Shown here: positions 44,810 through 52,818 of the stretch, piece after piece
Layout of the letters: the number at the start of each line of letters is the position of its first letter
Position numbering within the stretch: the stretch's first letter is position 1
Assembly (NCBI RefSeq): GCF_014145675.1
Contig: NZ_JACGZW010000020.1
Coordinates: 62,001 to 126,000, forward strand
Reading direction: 5' to 3'
DNA length: 64,000 bases
DNA from: Amycolatopsis dendrobii
GTDB taxonomy: Bacteria; Actinomycetota; Actinomycetes; Mycobacteriales; Pseudonocardiaceae
The notes under the pieces: generated by a model
Told to the model about the DNA's origin: nothing
The model's database searches: none
What the model saw: the letters and a program-made list of their open reading frames with translations, nothing else
Program-made: the position numbers and the translations under genes

Positions 44810-47803
44810 ATGAACCGACCCGTCGTCATGGGATTTCTCGGGCAAACCGCGTTACGAATGCACGGCCGGATGAGCGTGCATTGGGAACGGCCGCAAGCAC
44901 GTGCGGTCCTGGCTGTCCTCCTCGCGCACGCGGGCCAGCGAATTCCCGCCTCGACCCTCACCGAACGCGCCTGGCCGGAAGAGCGACGGCCGCGGAATCC
45001 CGCGTCCACGCTGCACACCTACACCACCCGGATCCGCGCCGCGCTGCAGGCCGCCGGCATCGCTGCCCGACTGGAAACCGTCGACGGCGGCTACCAGTTG
45101 CACGCCGACAAAAACCTCATCGACTACTACCGGCTACGGGAAACGATCAGCGATTCCCACCGCCACGCCCGGCAGAACGATCATGAAAAAGTGTGCGCCT
45201 GCATCGAACAGGCCATCGCGCTGTGGAATGATCTTCCGCTCGCCGACGTGCACTCCCCGTGGGCCGACAACTGGCGGCGTGCCGTACTCGCCGACGAATG
45301 GCTGCCAGCCAATGATCTCCTCGTCGACAGCTACCTCGAACTCGGCCAGTTCGACATGGCGTTGCGACGTCTCAACGATCTTCACCGCGAGCACGGCTTC
45401 ACCCTGAGCGGCACTCAGCGGCGACTGACCTTGATGACCCGGCTAGGCCGCCGCGATGACGCATACCTGCACTATGTGTCGACGCGACAGCGCCTGCTTC
45501 GCGAAGGCGACGACGAATCCGCGGACGCGCTCAAACGCCACTACGACACGCTCGCCGCGCCAGCACCCCGCTCGACCGCCCATTCCGCCGGCACACCACC
45601 GAGCAGCCACTCCCGCGTGCCGCGCCAGCTGCCGCGTGACGTCCCCAACCTGATCGGCCGCGACGCGCTGATCGGACGCCTGGACGCCATCACCGGCACC
45701 ACCGCGGCTGATCCCTCCCCCGCAGCGGTCCTGTTGACCGGGCCGCCCGGGATCGGGAAGACGACCGTCGCCGTCCGCTGGGCTCACCGCTCGGCCCAGC
45801 GCTTCCCGTGCGGCACGCTGTTCACTGATCTTCGCGGATTCGCACCAGGCATCCCCCAGACGCCCGCCGAGGTGGTCGACCGCTTCCTCGCCGCGCTCGA
45901 TCCGTCCGCCGACCAGCGGTTCAGCACCGGCAACCGGACCGAGCAGCTGCGCGCCCTGCTCGCCGAGCGACCCGCCCTGGTCATTCTGGACAACGCGGCC
46001 AATTCCGATCAGATCGAGCCGCTGCTGAACCTGTTCGCCAGCTGCGTCGTCCTGATCACCAGCCGAAACAGCCTGCGCAAGGCCAGCACGCGGTATCACT
46101 TCGCGACGCTGGCCCTCCACCCGCTGCCGCTGCCCGCCGCCACCGCTTTGCTGTCAGCCCGCATCGGGGACCGCGCCAAATACGAGCCTGGCCCGGTCCG
46201 CGACCTGGCCCGCCGCTGCGGCGGCCTTCCGCTCGCGCTCGCCCTGATCGCCGAACACGCGGCGAGCCGGACCGGCGTGCCCCTGCGGGGATTGGCGACC
46301 CAACTGCGCGACCACGATGAACTGTTGTTCCTGGAACACGAGGCCGATACCCCTCCCGCCGGCCTGGCCGCCGCGTTCGCCTGCTCCTACGAAGCGCTCT
46401 CCCCCAGCGCTCAGCGCACCTTCCGCGCGCTCGGACTGCACCCCGGCACCGATATCGGCGTGCACGCGGCGGCCGCGTGCACCGGCGAGCCAGTCGCCGC
46501 CACGAGGCGCAATCTCGACGCGCTCCACAGCGCTCACCTCCTCGAACAACGCGAGGAAATCGACAGATTCCACTTGCACGACCTCGTCCACGCCTACGCC
46601 GCCCATCTGTGCGCTGGTCAGGACCACCGTGCGGCACGGCACCGGATAGCCAGCTTCTACCTGCATTCGGCGGCCCGCGCCCATGAGCTCGTCTTCCCTC
46701 ATCGCCCGGGCCCCCCGCTCCCGCCTGTCGCGCCCGGGTGCGAACCGCTCACCTACGCCACGGCCGACGAAGCCGAGCAGTGGTGCCTGAGGGAGGCAGA
46801 GACGCTCGCCTCAGTCCTCCGCTATGCGACCCAGCACGGGCTGGACGACCATGCCTGGCCCCTGCCGCACACCACGCTTTTCGTCTGGGATCGGCACGGG
46901 CGCTACCCGGCTATCCGAGCCGGGCTGGAGATCGCCGCGGCCGCGGCCGCCCGCTGCGGCGAGCGCGAGGCAGAGGCGGGCACTTTGAACGATCTCGGAC
47001 ACACCCTCATGCTGATGGGCGAGCACGACCACGTGTACCGCGCGCTGGACATCATCAGCGAATCCGACAACCCCGCCTTCCGCGTCGTGGTCCAGCTCAA
47101 CGTCGCCCGCCTGGAGCACGAGACCCAGCGGCTCAGCACCGCGCTCGACCTCCTCGTGCGCTGCGACCGCCTCGCGTCCGAACTGGACGATCCGGGACTG
47201 GAAGCAGGCATCGCCCACCAGCTCGGCGAAACGCTTCGCGCCATGCACGACCGCGTGGCCGCACAGGGGCATTTCGAACGCGCTCTCCGGCTGCGAGAAC
47301 AGGTGGGCGACCTTCCCGGGCAGATCGCCGCGCACGTCGAACTGGCCGATCTGGCCTGCCTCCGCGACGACCACCCCGCGGCCCAACAGCACGCGGACCA
47401 AGCCCGGACGCTGCTCGCCCGCTCACACGACGCCGACGCGCGCTTGCGCGTCCTGCTCTTGATCGCGCGCTTGCGACACGAACAAGAGAACCCGGACGAA
47501 GCGATCCAGCATGCCCGCGAGGCGATCGCCCTCGCGTACAAGACGCATAATCCAGTCAAACACGCATTGGCACTGGAAATACTCGGAAAGATTTACCACG
47601 CCGAGGGCGAATCCGGTAAGGCATGCGACGCATGGACAATCGCGGCCGGCCTTCTCGAAGGCAAGGAAGAACACGCCGCGACAGTTCGCATATCCCGCCA
47701 TCTCGCCGATATCAACGGCGCGCACACGTTCGTTCCCGCCGCCCGCGACGCTGACGCACTCGCGGCGGACCCCGCCGCCCGCATTAACTTTACGCGAAAG
47801 TAG
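44810..47803 (+). CDS. AfsR-type SARP regulator (SARP-NB-ARC-TPR)
   Basis: 997-residue multidomain activator. Residues about 1-95: OmpR-like winged helix (HWERPQARAVLAVLLAHAGQ and STLHTYTTRIRAAL). Residues 100-255: bacterial transcriptional activation domain. NB-ARC follows, with Walker A GPPGIGKTT near residue 312, LVILDNAAN near 390 and GLPLAL near 475. From about 700 to the end there are TPR units (AHVELADLACLRDDHPAAQQH). It would activate antibiotic or differentiation genes by binding direct repeats. ATG at 44810 with a GGGGAGGG site; the longer upstream frame is noncoding. The micropeptide gene follows 263 bases downstream, recalling the afsR-afsS arrangement. Confidence 0.92.
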   Translation: MNRPVVMGFLGQTALRMHGRMSVHWERPQARAVLAVLLAHAGQRIPASTLTERAWPEERRPRNPASTLHTYTTRIRAALQAAGIAARLETVDGGYQLHADKNLIDYYRLRETISDSHRHARQNDHEKVCACIEQAIALWNDLPLADVHSPWADNWRRAVLADEWLPANDLLVDSYLELGQFDMALRRLNDLHREHGFTLSGTQRRLTLMTRLGRRDDAYLHYVSTRQRLLREGDDESADALKRHYDTLAAPAPRSTAHSAGTPPSSHSRVPRQLPRDVPNLIGRDALIGRLDAITGTTAADPSPAAVLLTGPPGIGKTTVAVRWAHRSAQRFPCGTLFTDLRGFAPGIPQTPAEVVDRFLAALDPSADQRFSTGNRTEQLRALLAERPALVILDNAANSDQIEPLLNLFASCVVLITSRNSLRKASTRYHFATLALHPLPLPAATALLSARIGDRAKYEPGPVRDLARRCGGLPLALALIAEHAASRTGVPLRGLATQLRDHDELLFLEHEADTPPAGLAAAFACSYEALSPSAQRTFRALGLHPGTDIGVHAAAACTGEPVAATRRNLDALHSAHLLEQREEIDRFHLHDLVHAYAAHLCAGQDHRAARHRIASFYLHSAARAHELVFPHRPGPPLPPVAPGCEPLTYATADEAEQWCLREAETLASVLRYATQHGLDDHAWPLPHTTLFVWDRHGRYPAIRAGLEIAAAAAARCGEREAEAGTLNDLGHTLMLMGEHDHVYRALDIISESDNPAFRVVVQLNVARLEHETQRLSTALDLLVRCDRLASELDDPGLEAGIAHQLGETLRAMHDRVAAQGHFERALRLREQVGDLPGQIAAHVELADLACLRDDHPAAQQHADQARTLLARSHDADARLRVLLLIARLRHEQENPDEAIQHAREAIALAYKTHNPVKHALALEILGKIYHAEGESGKACDAWTIAAGLLEGKEEHAATVRISRHLADINGAHTFVPAARDADALAADPAARINFTRK

Positions 47804-47832
47804 CTCACAAAACGGGCGCAACCCGTTCCGGG

Positions 47833-47879
47833 GATCACACCCGATACACTCTGCGAGATAATCACGCTAAAGTGTGATC
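47833..47879 (+). other. Inverted repeat downstream of the SARP gene
   Basis: GATCACAC (47833-47840) and GTGTGATC (47872-47879) are perfect 8-bp arms 31 bases apart, starting 30 bases after the SARP stop. It could be a weak terminator of the SARP gene or an operator of the micropeptide promoter. Confidence 0.4.
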
Positions 47880-48066
47880 ATGTGCCGCAATCTGCTGAAA
47901 AATGGCTGCTCGCGAGTGTTTCCGTACACCCCTCGAGCTGCAGTCAGTAGCCTGAACATCTAGACAACATGTATTTCGCCTGGCATGGTGGCGCAGTCCG
48001 AAGACGCGGCCGCAGCGGCAAACACCTCCGGACATCACCTCACGCACCACCAGAAAGGTAACCGCC

Positions 48067-48153
48067 TTGCCTCGCAATCCCCACTGGCTTAACGCATCCA
48101 TGATGGCGACCGCCTTTGTCATGGCGACCCTCGGATGGTTCAAGTACTTCTGA
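48067..48153 (+). CDS. Micropeptide gene (28 codons) downstream of the SARP regulator
   Basis: Open frame of 28 codons from TTG to TGA. The peptide begins MPRNPHWLNAS, has a hydrophobic core MMATAFVMATLGW with two MAT units six residues apart, and ends FKYF. An AGAAAGG ribosome site (48052-48058) lies 8 bases before the TTG, and a perfect 13-bp hairpin begins 8 bases after the stop. The set of ribosome site, frame, stop and private terminator argues for a real gene. ATG at 48100 would give a 17-residue form without a good ribosome site. Function unknown: a small membrane or secreted signal peptide, or an AfsS-like output, are possibilities. A leader of over 100 bases from 47950 may hold its promoter (TAGCCT at 47948). 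Confidence 0.55.
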   Translation: MPRNPHWLNASMMATAFVMATLGWFKYF

Positions 48154-48161
48154 TTGCCGTA

Positions 48162-48192
48162 GCGGTGTGCGCCGTCGGACGGCGCACACCGC
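48162..48192 (+). terminator. Terminator of the micropeptide gene
   Basis: Perfect 13-bp arms gcggtgtgcgccg (48162-48174) and complement (48180-48192), 5-base loop, beginning 8 bases after the micropeptide stop. The nearest plus-strand gene upstream is otherwise the SARP gene 360 bases away, so this hairpin belongs to the short gene. Confidence 0.75.
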
Positions 48193-48294
48193 TCAGAGCA
48201 AATATGAGGGGCAAGGAATCAATTTTCAATCGGCCGGTTTACCGACGACGCTTTTCAGCGGTCCCGAAATTTTCTTGCTTCGAGCATCGTCCGG

Positions 48295-48807
48295 TCACCT
48301 CCGGCACGAACCACTTGACTCGAACACGAGCTGACAGTCCTCCTCGCTGACCATCCGGAATTCCGCTTTCTCCAGCACCCGGCGACTCGCCGCGTTTCCG
48401 GGCAGCACATACGCCCGCAACTCGGGGGCGAGAGCGGGCTCCGGATGCTCCTCATGCCACCGCCGGAGCGCCTGCGTCAGCTCCGTGGCCAGGCCCGCGC
48501 CCCACGCCGCCCGCGCCAGCAGATATCCGACTTCCCGGTGTCCGCTGCGATGGGCGATACCGAACCCGGCCCGGCCGAGAAATCCCGACGCACCTTCGAC
48601 CCGCCACTTCGACCAGCCGCGCGTCCGGTGCTCGGCGATGAACCGCTCCAGCCGTTCCCGGGTCGCCTCGCGGGTCTGCGGGCCGGTCGTCATGTGCCGC
48701 ATGACTTCCGGGTCCGCGTGCAGTGCGGCGAGATCGTCCAGGTCCTCGGGCAGCCACGTGGTCAACCGAAGCCGCGGCGTGCGGAGGATTTCGTCGCGGC
48801 CGCTCAC
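48295..48807 (-). CDS. GNAT family N-acetyltransferase (RimJ/RimL-like)
   Basis: 170-residue acetyltransferase that moves acetyl from acetyl-CoA to an amine, perhaps a protein N-terminus. Typical blocks are LRTPRLRLTTWLPEDLDDLAAL at the start, HREVGYLLARAAWGAGLATEL in motif A, and the C-terminal LPGNAASRRVLEKAEFR. GTG start at 48807 overlaps the stop of the membrane-protein gene (GTGA), so the two are coupled. Substrate unknown. Confidence 0.85.
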   Translation of the reverse strand: MSGRDEILRTPRLRLTTWLPEDLDDLAALHADPEVMRHMTTGPQTREATRERLERFIAEHRTRGWSKWRVEGASGFLGRAGFGIAHRSGHREVGYLLARAAWGAGLATELTQALRRWHEEHPEPALAPELRAYVLPGNAASRRVLEKAEFRMVSEEDCQLVFESSGSCRR

Positions 48808-49379
48808 CAGCCAGGGTGGTACGGCGTCGGCGGGGTTTTCGGCAGCAGCCACGCGCCGGTCGCCCGATGCGCGGCCAGCACCAGTGCGGCCACGGGGACG
48901 ATCAGCCACAGGAACCCGCTCGGGAAGGTCATCTGCAGCGTCGGCGGCGCGCTTTTGCGGACGAAGCTGGAGCCGAGGCCGACGATCATGAAGACGACGA
49001 TGTCCAGCACCGCCAGGCCGCTTCCGACGAGCACGCAGATCCGGCCGGCCGGGGAACGCTTGAACAGCCCGATGGCGCCGGCCACCGCCAGTGCCGCGAC
49101 AGCCAGGTACGCAGCGCCCACGATCCCGCTGGAAAGCAGCCTGGACGAGGACGGATTGTCGATCATCCGGACCACCGCCACGATGAAGCCGATCGTGCCC
49201 ACCAGGCCGATCACCGAGGACAACGTCGCCGCGGCGATGGCGGTGGCGCCGAAGCACGCGGTCGGCGCGGGAGCCGGCTGCGACGGGAACTGGCCGCTGT
49301 ACGGGGGCTGCCCGCCGTAGGCAGGCGGCAACGGCGAGTACTGCGGCGGCTCCGCGCCGGGGTAAGGCGGTTGCGTCAC
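48804..49379 (-). CDS. Proline-rich membrane protein of unknown function
   Basis: 191-residue protein. The N-terminal 40 residues are Pro/Tyr/Gln-rich (PPYPGAEPPQYSPLPPAYGG), a style common in actinomycete membrane proteins, followed by four hydrophobic helices (about 45-70, 88-108, 118-140 and 155-175). No known domain recognised. The GTG at 49379 follows GGAGGA at a spacing of 9; an in-frame ATG at 49421 is possible but has a weaker site. Coupled with the acetyltransferase downstream. Confidence 0.7.
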   Translation of the reverse strand: MTQPPYPGAEPPQYSPLPPAYGGQPPYSGQFPSQPAPAPTACFGATAIAAATLSSVIGLVGTIGFIVAVVRMIDNPSSSRLLSSGIVGAAYLAVAALAVAGAIGLFKRSPAGRICVLVGSGLAVLDIVVFMIVGLGSSFVRKSAPPTLQMTFPSGFLWLIVPVAALVLAAHRATGAWLLPKTPPTPYHPGW

Positions 49380-49510
49380 GACAGCTGTTCCTCCGGGGTC
49401 AGGAAGACATTCGCGGCTCATCCTGCCAGGTCAGCGGCCCCTTTCCGGCCCGATTGCCCAAACGGACGACACGCGGTTCGCCGGCGCCTCTCGCGATACG
49501 GCCAGATAGG

Positions 49511-49527
49511 TGTTACCTTAGGTAACA
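49511..49527. promoter_or_regulatory. Palindromic operator upstream of the AurF-type oxygenase
   Basis: TGTTACCTTAGGTAACA is a perfect 7-3-7 palindrome, typical of TetR-family operators. An extra half-site GGTAAC lies at 49537-49542. It is 46 bases before the oxygenase start at 49573, where a repressor would cover the promoter. No matching regulator gene is adjacent. Confidence 0.75.
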
Positions 49528-49572
49528 GTGAATCGCGGTAACGCCTAACCAATGTCGCTCAGGGAGGACCGA

Positions 49573-50490
49573 ATGACCAGCGCAGACGTGCAGCGAGCAC
49601 CGGAAGCAGCCCAGTCCGGCCGGCACGAGACCGCGCAGCGGCTGCTCGACTCCTCCGCGACCCTGTCCTACGACCCGGCCACCGAGGTCGACTGGGAAAC
49701 CCCGCTGGACAAGGACTTCCACGGGGCCAGCCCGGAGTGGAGCACGCTCTACGGCACGAGCTACTGGGCCGAGATGACCCCGGAGCAGCAGAAGGAGCTG
49801 ACCCGCCAGGAGGCGGCGTCGGTCGCGAGCACCGGGATCTGGTTCGAGATGATCCTGCAGCAGATGGTGCTGCGCGATTTCTACGCCAAGGACCCGACCG
49901 ACCCGGCGTTCCAGTGGGCGCTCACCGAGATCGCCGACGAATGCCGCCACTCGATCATGTTCGCCCGCGGCGCGCAGAAGCTCGGCGCTCCCCCGTACCG
50001 GCCGCGCAAGCTCGCCGTCGAACTGGGCCGCGTTTTCAAGGCGGTCGCCGGCGGCGAAGCGGCGTACGCGGCGATCCTGGTCGCCGAAGAGGTTCTCGAC
50101 GTGATGCAGCGCGACTGGATGCGCGACGAGCGCGTGGTCCCGTTCGTGCGCACCATCAACAACATCCACGTCGTGGAAGAGTCGCGGCACATGAAGTTCG
50201 CCCGCGAGGAGACCCGCGAGCAACTGGAAGGCGCGGGTGCCGTGCGCCGCCAGTTCAACGCGCTGGTGATCGCGATCGCGTCGTACTTCATCGTCAGCAG
50301 CATGGTCAACCGCGACGTGTACAAGAACGCCGGGCTGGACGCCGAGCGCGCGCTGCGCGAGGCGAAGGCCAACGAGCACCACAAGTCGATGATGCGGTCG
50401 AGCTGTGCCGGGCTGATGGAGTTCCTCGGCTCGTGCGGGCTGCTGACGAAGCCGGCGCTGGTGTTCTACAAGCGAGCGAATCTGATCTGA
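49573..50490 (+). CDS. AurF-type diiron oxygenase
   Basis: 305-residue non-haem diiron protein of the p-aminobenzoate N-oxygenase (AurF/CmlI) family, which oxidises aryl amines to nitro compounds or performs related hydroxylations. Helical metal-ligand motifs are EMILQQMVLRD near residue 85, EIADECRHS near 118, EEVLDVMQRD near 172 and VVEESRHMKF near 200, giving the expected Glu/His set. ATG at 49573 with GGAGG upstream. One base separates it from the reductase gene, which supplies electrons. Many actinomycetes carry such a pair outside antibiotic clusters; the substrate is not known. Confidence 0.88.
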   Translation: MTSADVQRAPEAAQSGRHETAQRLLDSSATLSYDPATEVDWETPLDKDFHGASPEWSTLYGTSYWAEMTPEQQKELTRQEAASVASTGIWFEMILQQMVLRDFYAKDPTDPAFQWALTEIADECRHSIMFARGAQKLGAPPYRPRKLAVELGRVFKAVAGGEAAYAAILVAEEVLDVMQRDWMRDERVVPFVRTINNIHVVEESRHMKFAREETREQLEGAGAVRRQFNALVIAIASYFIVSSMVNRDVYKNAGLDAERALREAKANEHHKSMMRSSCAGLMEFLGSCGLLTKPALVFYKRANLI

Positions 50491-50491
50491 C

Positions 50492-51994
50492 ATGGCCTTC
50501 GCGATCACCCAGACCTGTTGCAACGACGCGACGTGCGTGTCGGTCTGCCCGGTCAACTGCATCCACCCGACGCCGGACGAACCGGACTTCGGCACCACCG
50601 AGATGCTCTACGTCGACCCGGCGTCCTGCATCGACTGCGGCGCGTGCGCCGACGCGTGCCCGGTCGACGCGATCTTCCCGGTGGACCTGCTGACCGATTC
50701 GATGAAGGTCTACGCGGGGATCAACGCGGACTTCTTCGCCGACCGCCCGCCGGTCGCCGCGAACCCCGCGCCGAACTTCCACCGCTGGGGCCCGCCGACG
50801 TTCGACCGGGAGATCCCGAGCGACCTCGAGCCCGCGGACGTGGCCGTCGTCGGCACCGGCCCGGCCGGGATGTACGCGGTGGAAGACCTGTTGCTGCACA
50901 CCAACGCGCACGTCACGCTGATCGACCGGCTGCCGGTCGCGGGCGGCCTCGTGCGCTTCGGCGTCGCCCCGGACCATCCGGACACCAAGCGGATCGGCGA
51001 GGCGTTCTCCCGGTTCCACAACCACCCGCGGCTGAAGCTGAAGCTCGGCGTCGAGGTCGGCCGCCACGTGACGGTGGACGAGCTGGCCGAACGGCACGAC
51101 GCGGTGATCTACGCGGTCGGCGCTTCGTCCGCCCGCACCCTCGGCATCGCTGGCGAAGAACTGCCCGGCAGTCTCGCCGCGACGACAGTCGTGGCTTGGT
51201 ACAACGGCCATCCGGACGTCCCCGCGCACGCGGTCGACCTGTCCGCGGAGCGAGTCGTGCTGATCGGCACCGGCAACGTCGCACTGGACGTGGCCCGGAT
51301 CCTCACCGCCGACCCGGACGAGCTCGACGGCACGACCATCTCCCCGCACGCGCTGGAACGGTTGCGCTCCAGCAAGGTTCGCGAGGTAGTGCTGCTGGCC
51401 CGACGCGGTCCGGAAGACGCCGCTTACACCTCGCCCGAGCTGATCGCGTTGGCGCAGCGGGCGAACGTGCCGCTCGTCGTCGACACCGAAGACCCGCGCA
51501 CCGCCGCGGCGATCGACGCGGGCGCCGGAAAAGCCGCGCTGCTGAAGGACTTGGCCCGCGAAACCGTCGACTGGACCGCCCCTCCCGCGGACGGCCCCCG
51601 CCGGATCGTGCTGCGGTTCCACTCGGCCCCGGTCGAGATCACCGGCGACCGGCAGGTGCGCGGACTGCGCGTCGACGGACCTTCCGGACCGGTCGAGATC
51701 GCCGCGGGTCAAGTGGTGCGCGCTGTGGGCTACCGCGGCCGTCCGGTGCCCGGGCTCCCGTTCGACGACGCCAGCGGAACGATCCCGAACTCCGCAGGCC
51801 GGATCGAGGGCCGGACCGGCGCGTACGTGGTGGGCTGGATCAAGCGCGGCCCGTCGGGCGGAATCGGCGCGAACCGTACGTGCGCCAAGGAAACCGTGGC
51901 GACGCTGCTGGCGGACATCACCTCCGGCGCGGTGCCGCTGCGGGGCCGGCGGTCGCCGATCGCGGCACTGGCGGCACGGTTCAGGGGTCGCTGA
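50492..51994 (+). CDS. Ferredoxin-fused ferredoxin-NADP+ reductase (FprB-like)
   Basis: 500-residue fusion. Residues 1-60 form a 7Fe/8Fe-type ferredoxin with CCNDATCVSVCPVNCIHP and CIDCGACADACPVDAIFP. Residues about 110-500 are an adrenodoxin-reductase-like flavoprotein with FAD motif GTGPAGMYAVEDLL near residue 125 and NADP motif GTGNVALDVARIL near 260. The chain can pass electrons from NADPH through FAD to its own iron-sulfur clusters, and so to the diiron oxygenase encoded one base upstream. Closed by a strong terminator at 52010. Confidence 0.9.
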   Translation: MAFAITQTCCNDATCVSVCPVNCIHPTPDEPDFGTTEMLYVDPASCIDCGACADACPVDAIFPVDLLTDSMKVYAGINADFFADRPPVAANPAPNFHRWGPPTFDREIPSDLEPADVAVVGTGPAGMYAVEDLLLHTNAHVTLIDRLPVAGGLVRFGVAPDHPDTKRIGEAFSRFHNHPRLKLKLGVEVGRHVTVDELAERHDAVIYAVGASSARTLGIAGEELPGSLAATTVVAWYNGHPDVPAHAVDLSAERVVLIGTGNVALDVARILTADPDELDGTTISPHALERLRSSKVREVVLLARRGPEDAAYTSPELIALAQRANVPLVVDTEDPRTAAAIDAGAGKAALLKDLARETVDWTAPPADGPRRIVLRFHSAPVEITGDRQVRGLRVDGPSGPVEIAAGQVVRAVGYRGRPVPGLPFDDASGTIPNSAGRIEGRTGAYVVGWIKRGPSGGIGANRTCAKETVATLLADITSGAVPLRGRRSPIAALAARFRGR

Positions 51995-52009
51995 GACAGT
52001 TCCTTCCGG

Positions 52010-52042
52010 AGTCCCGGCCGCGCACTGCGGCCGGGACTTTTT
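52010..52042 (+). terminator. Intrinsic terminator after the reductase gene
   Basis: 12-bp arms agtcccggccgc (52010-52021) and complement (52027-52038), 5-base loop, then tttt. One of the few terminators in the window with a T-run. Confidence 0.85.
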
Positions 52043-52063
52043 CGCGCGCGTCGGGTATTGCCC

Positions 52064-52078
52064 GATTGTCGGACAATC
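52064..52078. promoter_or_regulatory. FadR/GntR-type operator
   Basis: GATTGTCGGACAATC is a perfect 7-1-7 palindrome with the TTGTC/GACAA core typical of FCD-GntR operators. It lies 39 bases before the GntR gene at 52117, so autoregulation is likely. Confidence 0.75.
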
Positions 52079-52116
52079 TGGCAATCTAGTGCGCACGGCG
52101 AGCACTGGGGGGGCAG

Positions 52117-52818
52117 ATGGCGATCGACGGTCTGGGTGCGAGCATCCAGCGGCGCAGCACCGCCGAGCAGGCGGCCGAAGCGGTCCGGCAGGCGATCCTG
52201 TCCGTCCGGCTGCCGCCCGGCACCCCGCTGCGCGAGGCCGCGCTCGCCGCCGAGCTCGGGATCTCCCGCAGCACGCTCCGCGAGGCCGCACGGACCCTCG
52301 AAAGCGAAGGACTGGTCCGGTATCAGATGAACCGCGGCATTGTCGTCGCGGACGTCACCGCACCGGACGTCGCGGACATCTACGCCGCCCGCACCTCCGT
52401 CGAACTCACCGCGGCCGACGCCCTCACCGAGCACCGCGATCCGGCGATCTACCGGCAGCTGGCTGACCTGGTCGACCGGATCGAGCACGCCTTCGAGCAG
52501 GACGACACCGCCACCGCCCTCGACAGCGACCGGCTCTTTCACGCCACCCTCGTCACCGCCACCGGCAGTCCCCGCTTACGCCGTTTCCACGCACAGCTCC
52601 AGCAGGAACAACGCCTCGCCCTGGCACTGGCCGAACGCTCCCGCCGCCAACTCGGCCGCACCACCGACGACCACCGCCGGCTGCTGGACGCCCTGCGCGG
52701 CAGCCGGAGCGAGGCCAGAGCCGAGATCACCGCCCATCTGCAAGCCGGCGCCGCCGAATTGGGACGGCTGCTCGACCTGCTCGCCCACCACGACGAAAGC
52801 GAGAAACCCCGTGGCTGA
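52117..52818 (+). CDS. GntR family regulator with FCD domain
   Basis: 233-residue repressor. N-terminal winged helix (LREAALAAELGISRSTLREAARTL in two parts near residues 38-62, VRYQMNRGIVVADVT after it) and an FCD ligand domain from about 80 (DIYAARTSVELTAADAL; metal-type residues in DRLFHATLVTATGS). FCD regulators answer to organic acids or sugar acids. G7 precedes the ATG closely. It overlaps the arginase-like gene by 8 bases, so both are one operon under the palindrome at 52064. Confidence 0.9.
   Translation: MAIDGLGASIQRRSTAEQAAEAVRQAILSVRLPPGTPLREAALAAELGISRSTLREAARTLESEGLVRYQMNRGIVVADVTAPDVADIYAARTSVELTAADALTEHRDPAIYRQLADLVDRIEHAFEQDDTATALDSDRLFHATLVTATGSPRLRRFHAQLQQEQRLALALAERSRRQLGRTTDDHRRLLDALRGSRSEARAEITAHLQAGAAELGRLLDLLAHHDESEKPRG

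Noticed and set aside
47862..48143. 93-codon minus-strand frame opposite the micropeptide region
   Set aside because: No ribosome site, Cys/His/Arg-rich translation, and it covers the promoter and leader of the micropeptide gene.
48116..48350. Two overlapping plus-strand frames of about 70 codons across the terminator at 48162
   Set aside because: They run through a perfect hairpin and into the convergent acetyltransferase gene. No ribosome site or similarity.
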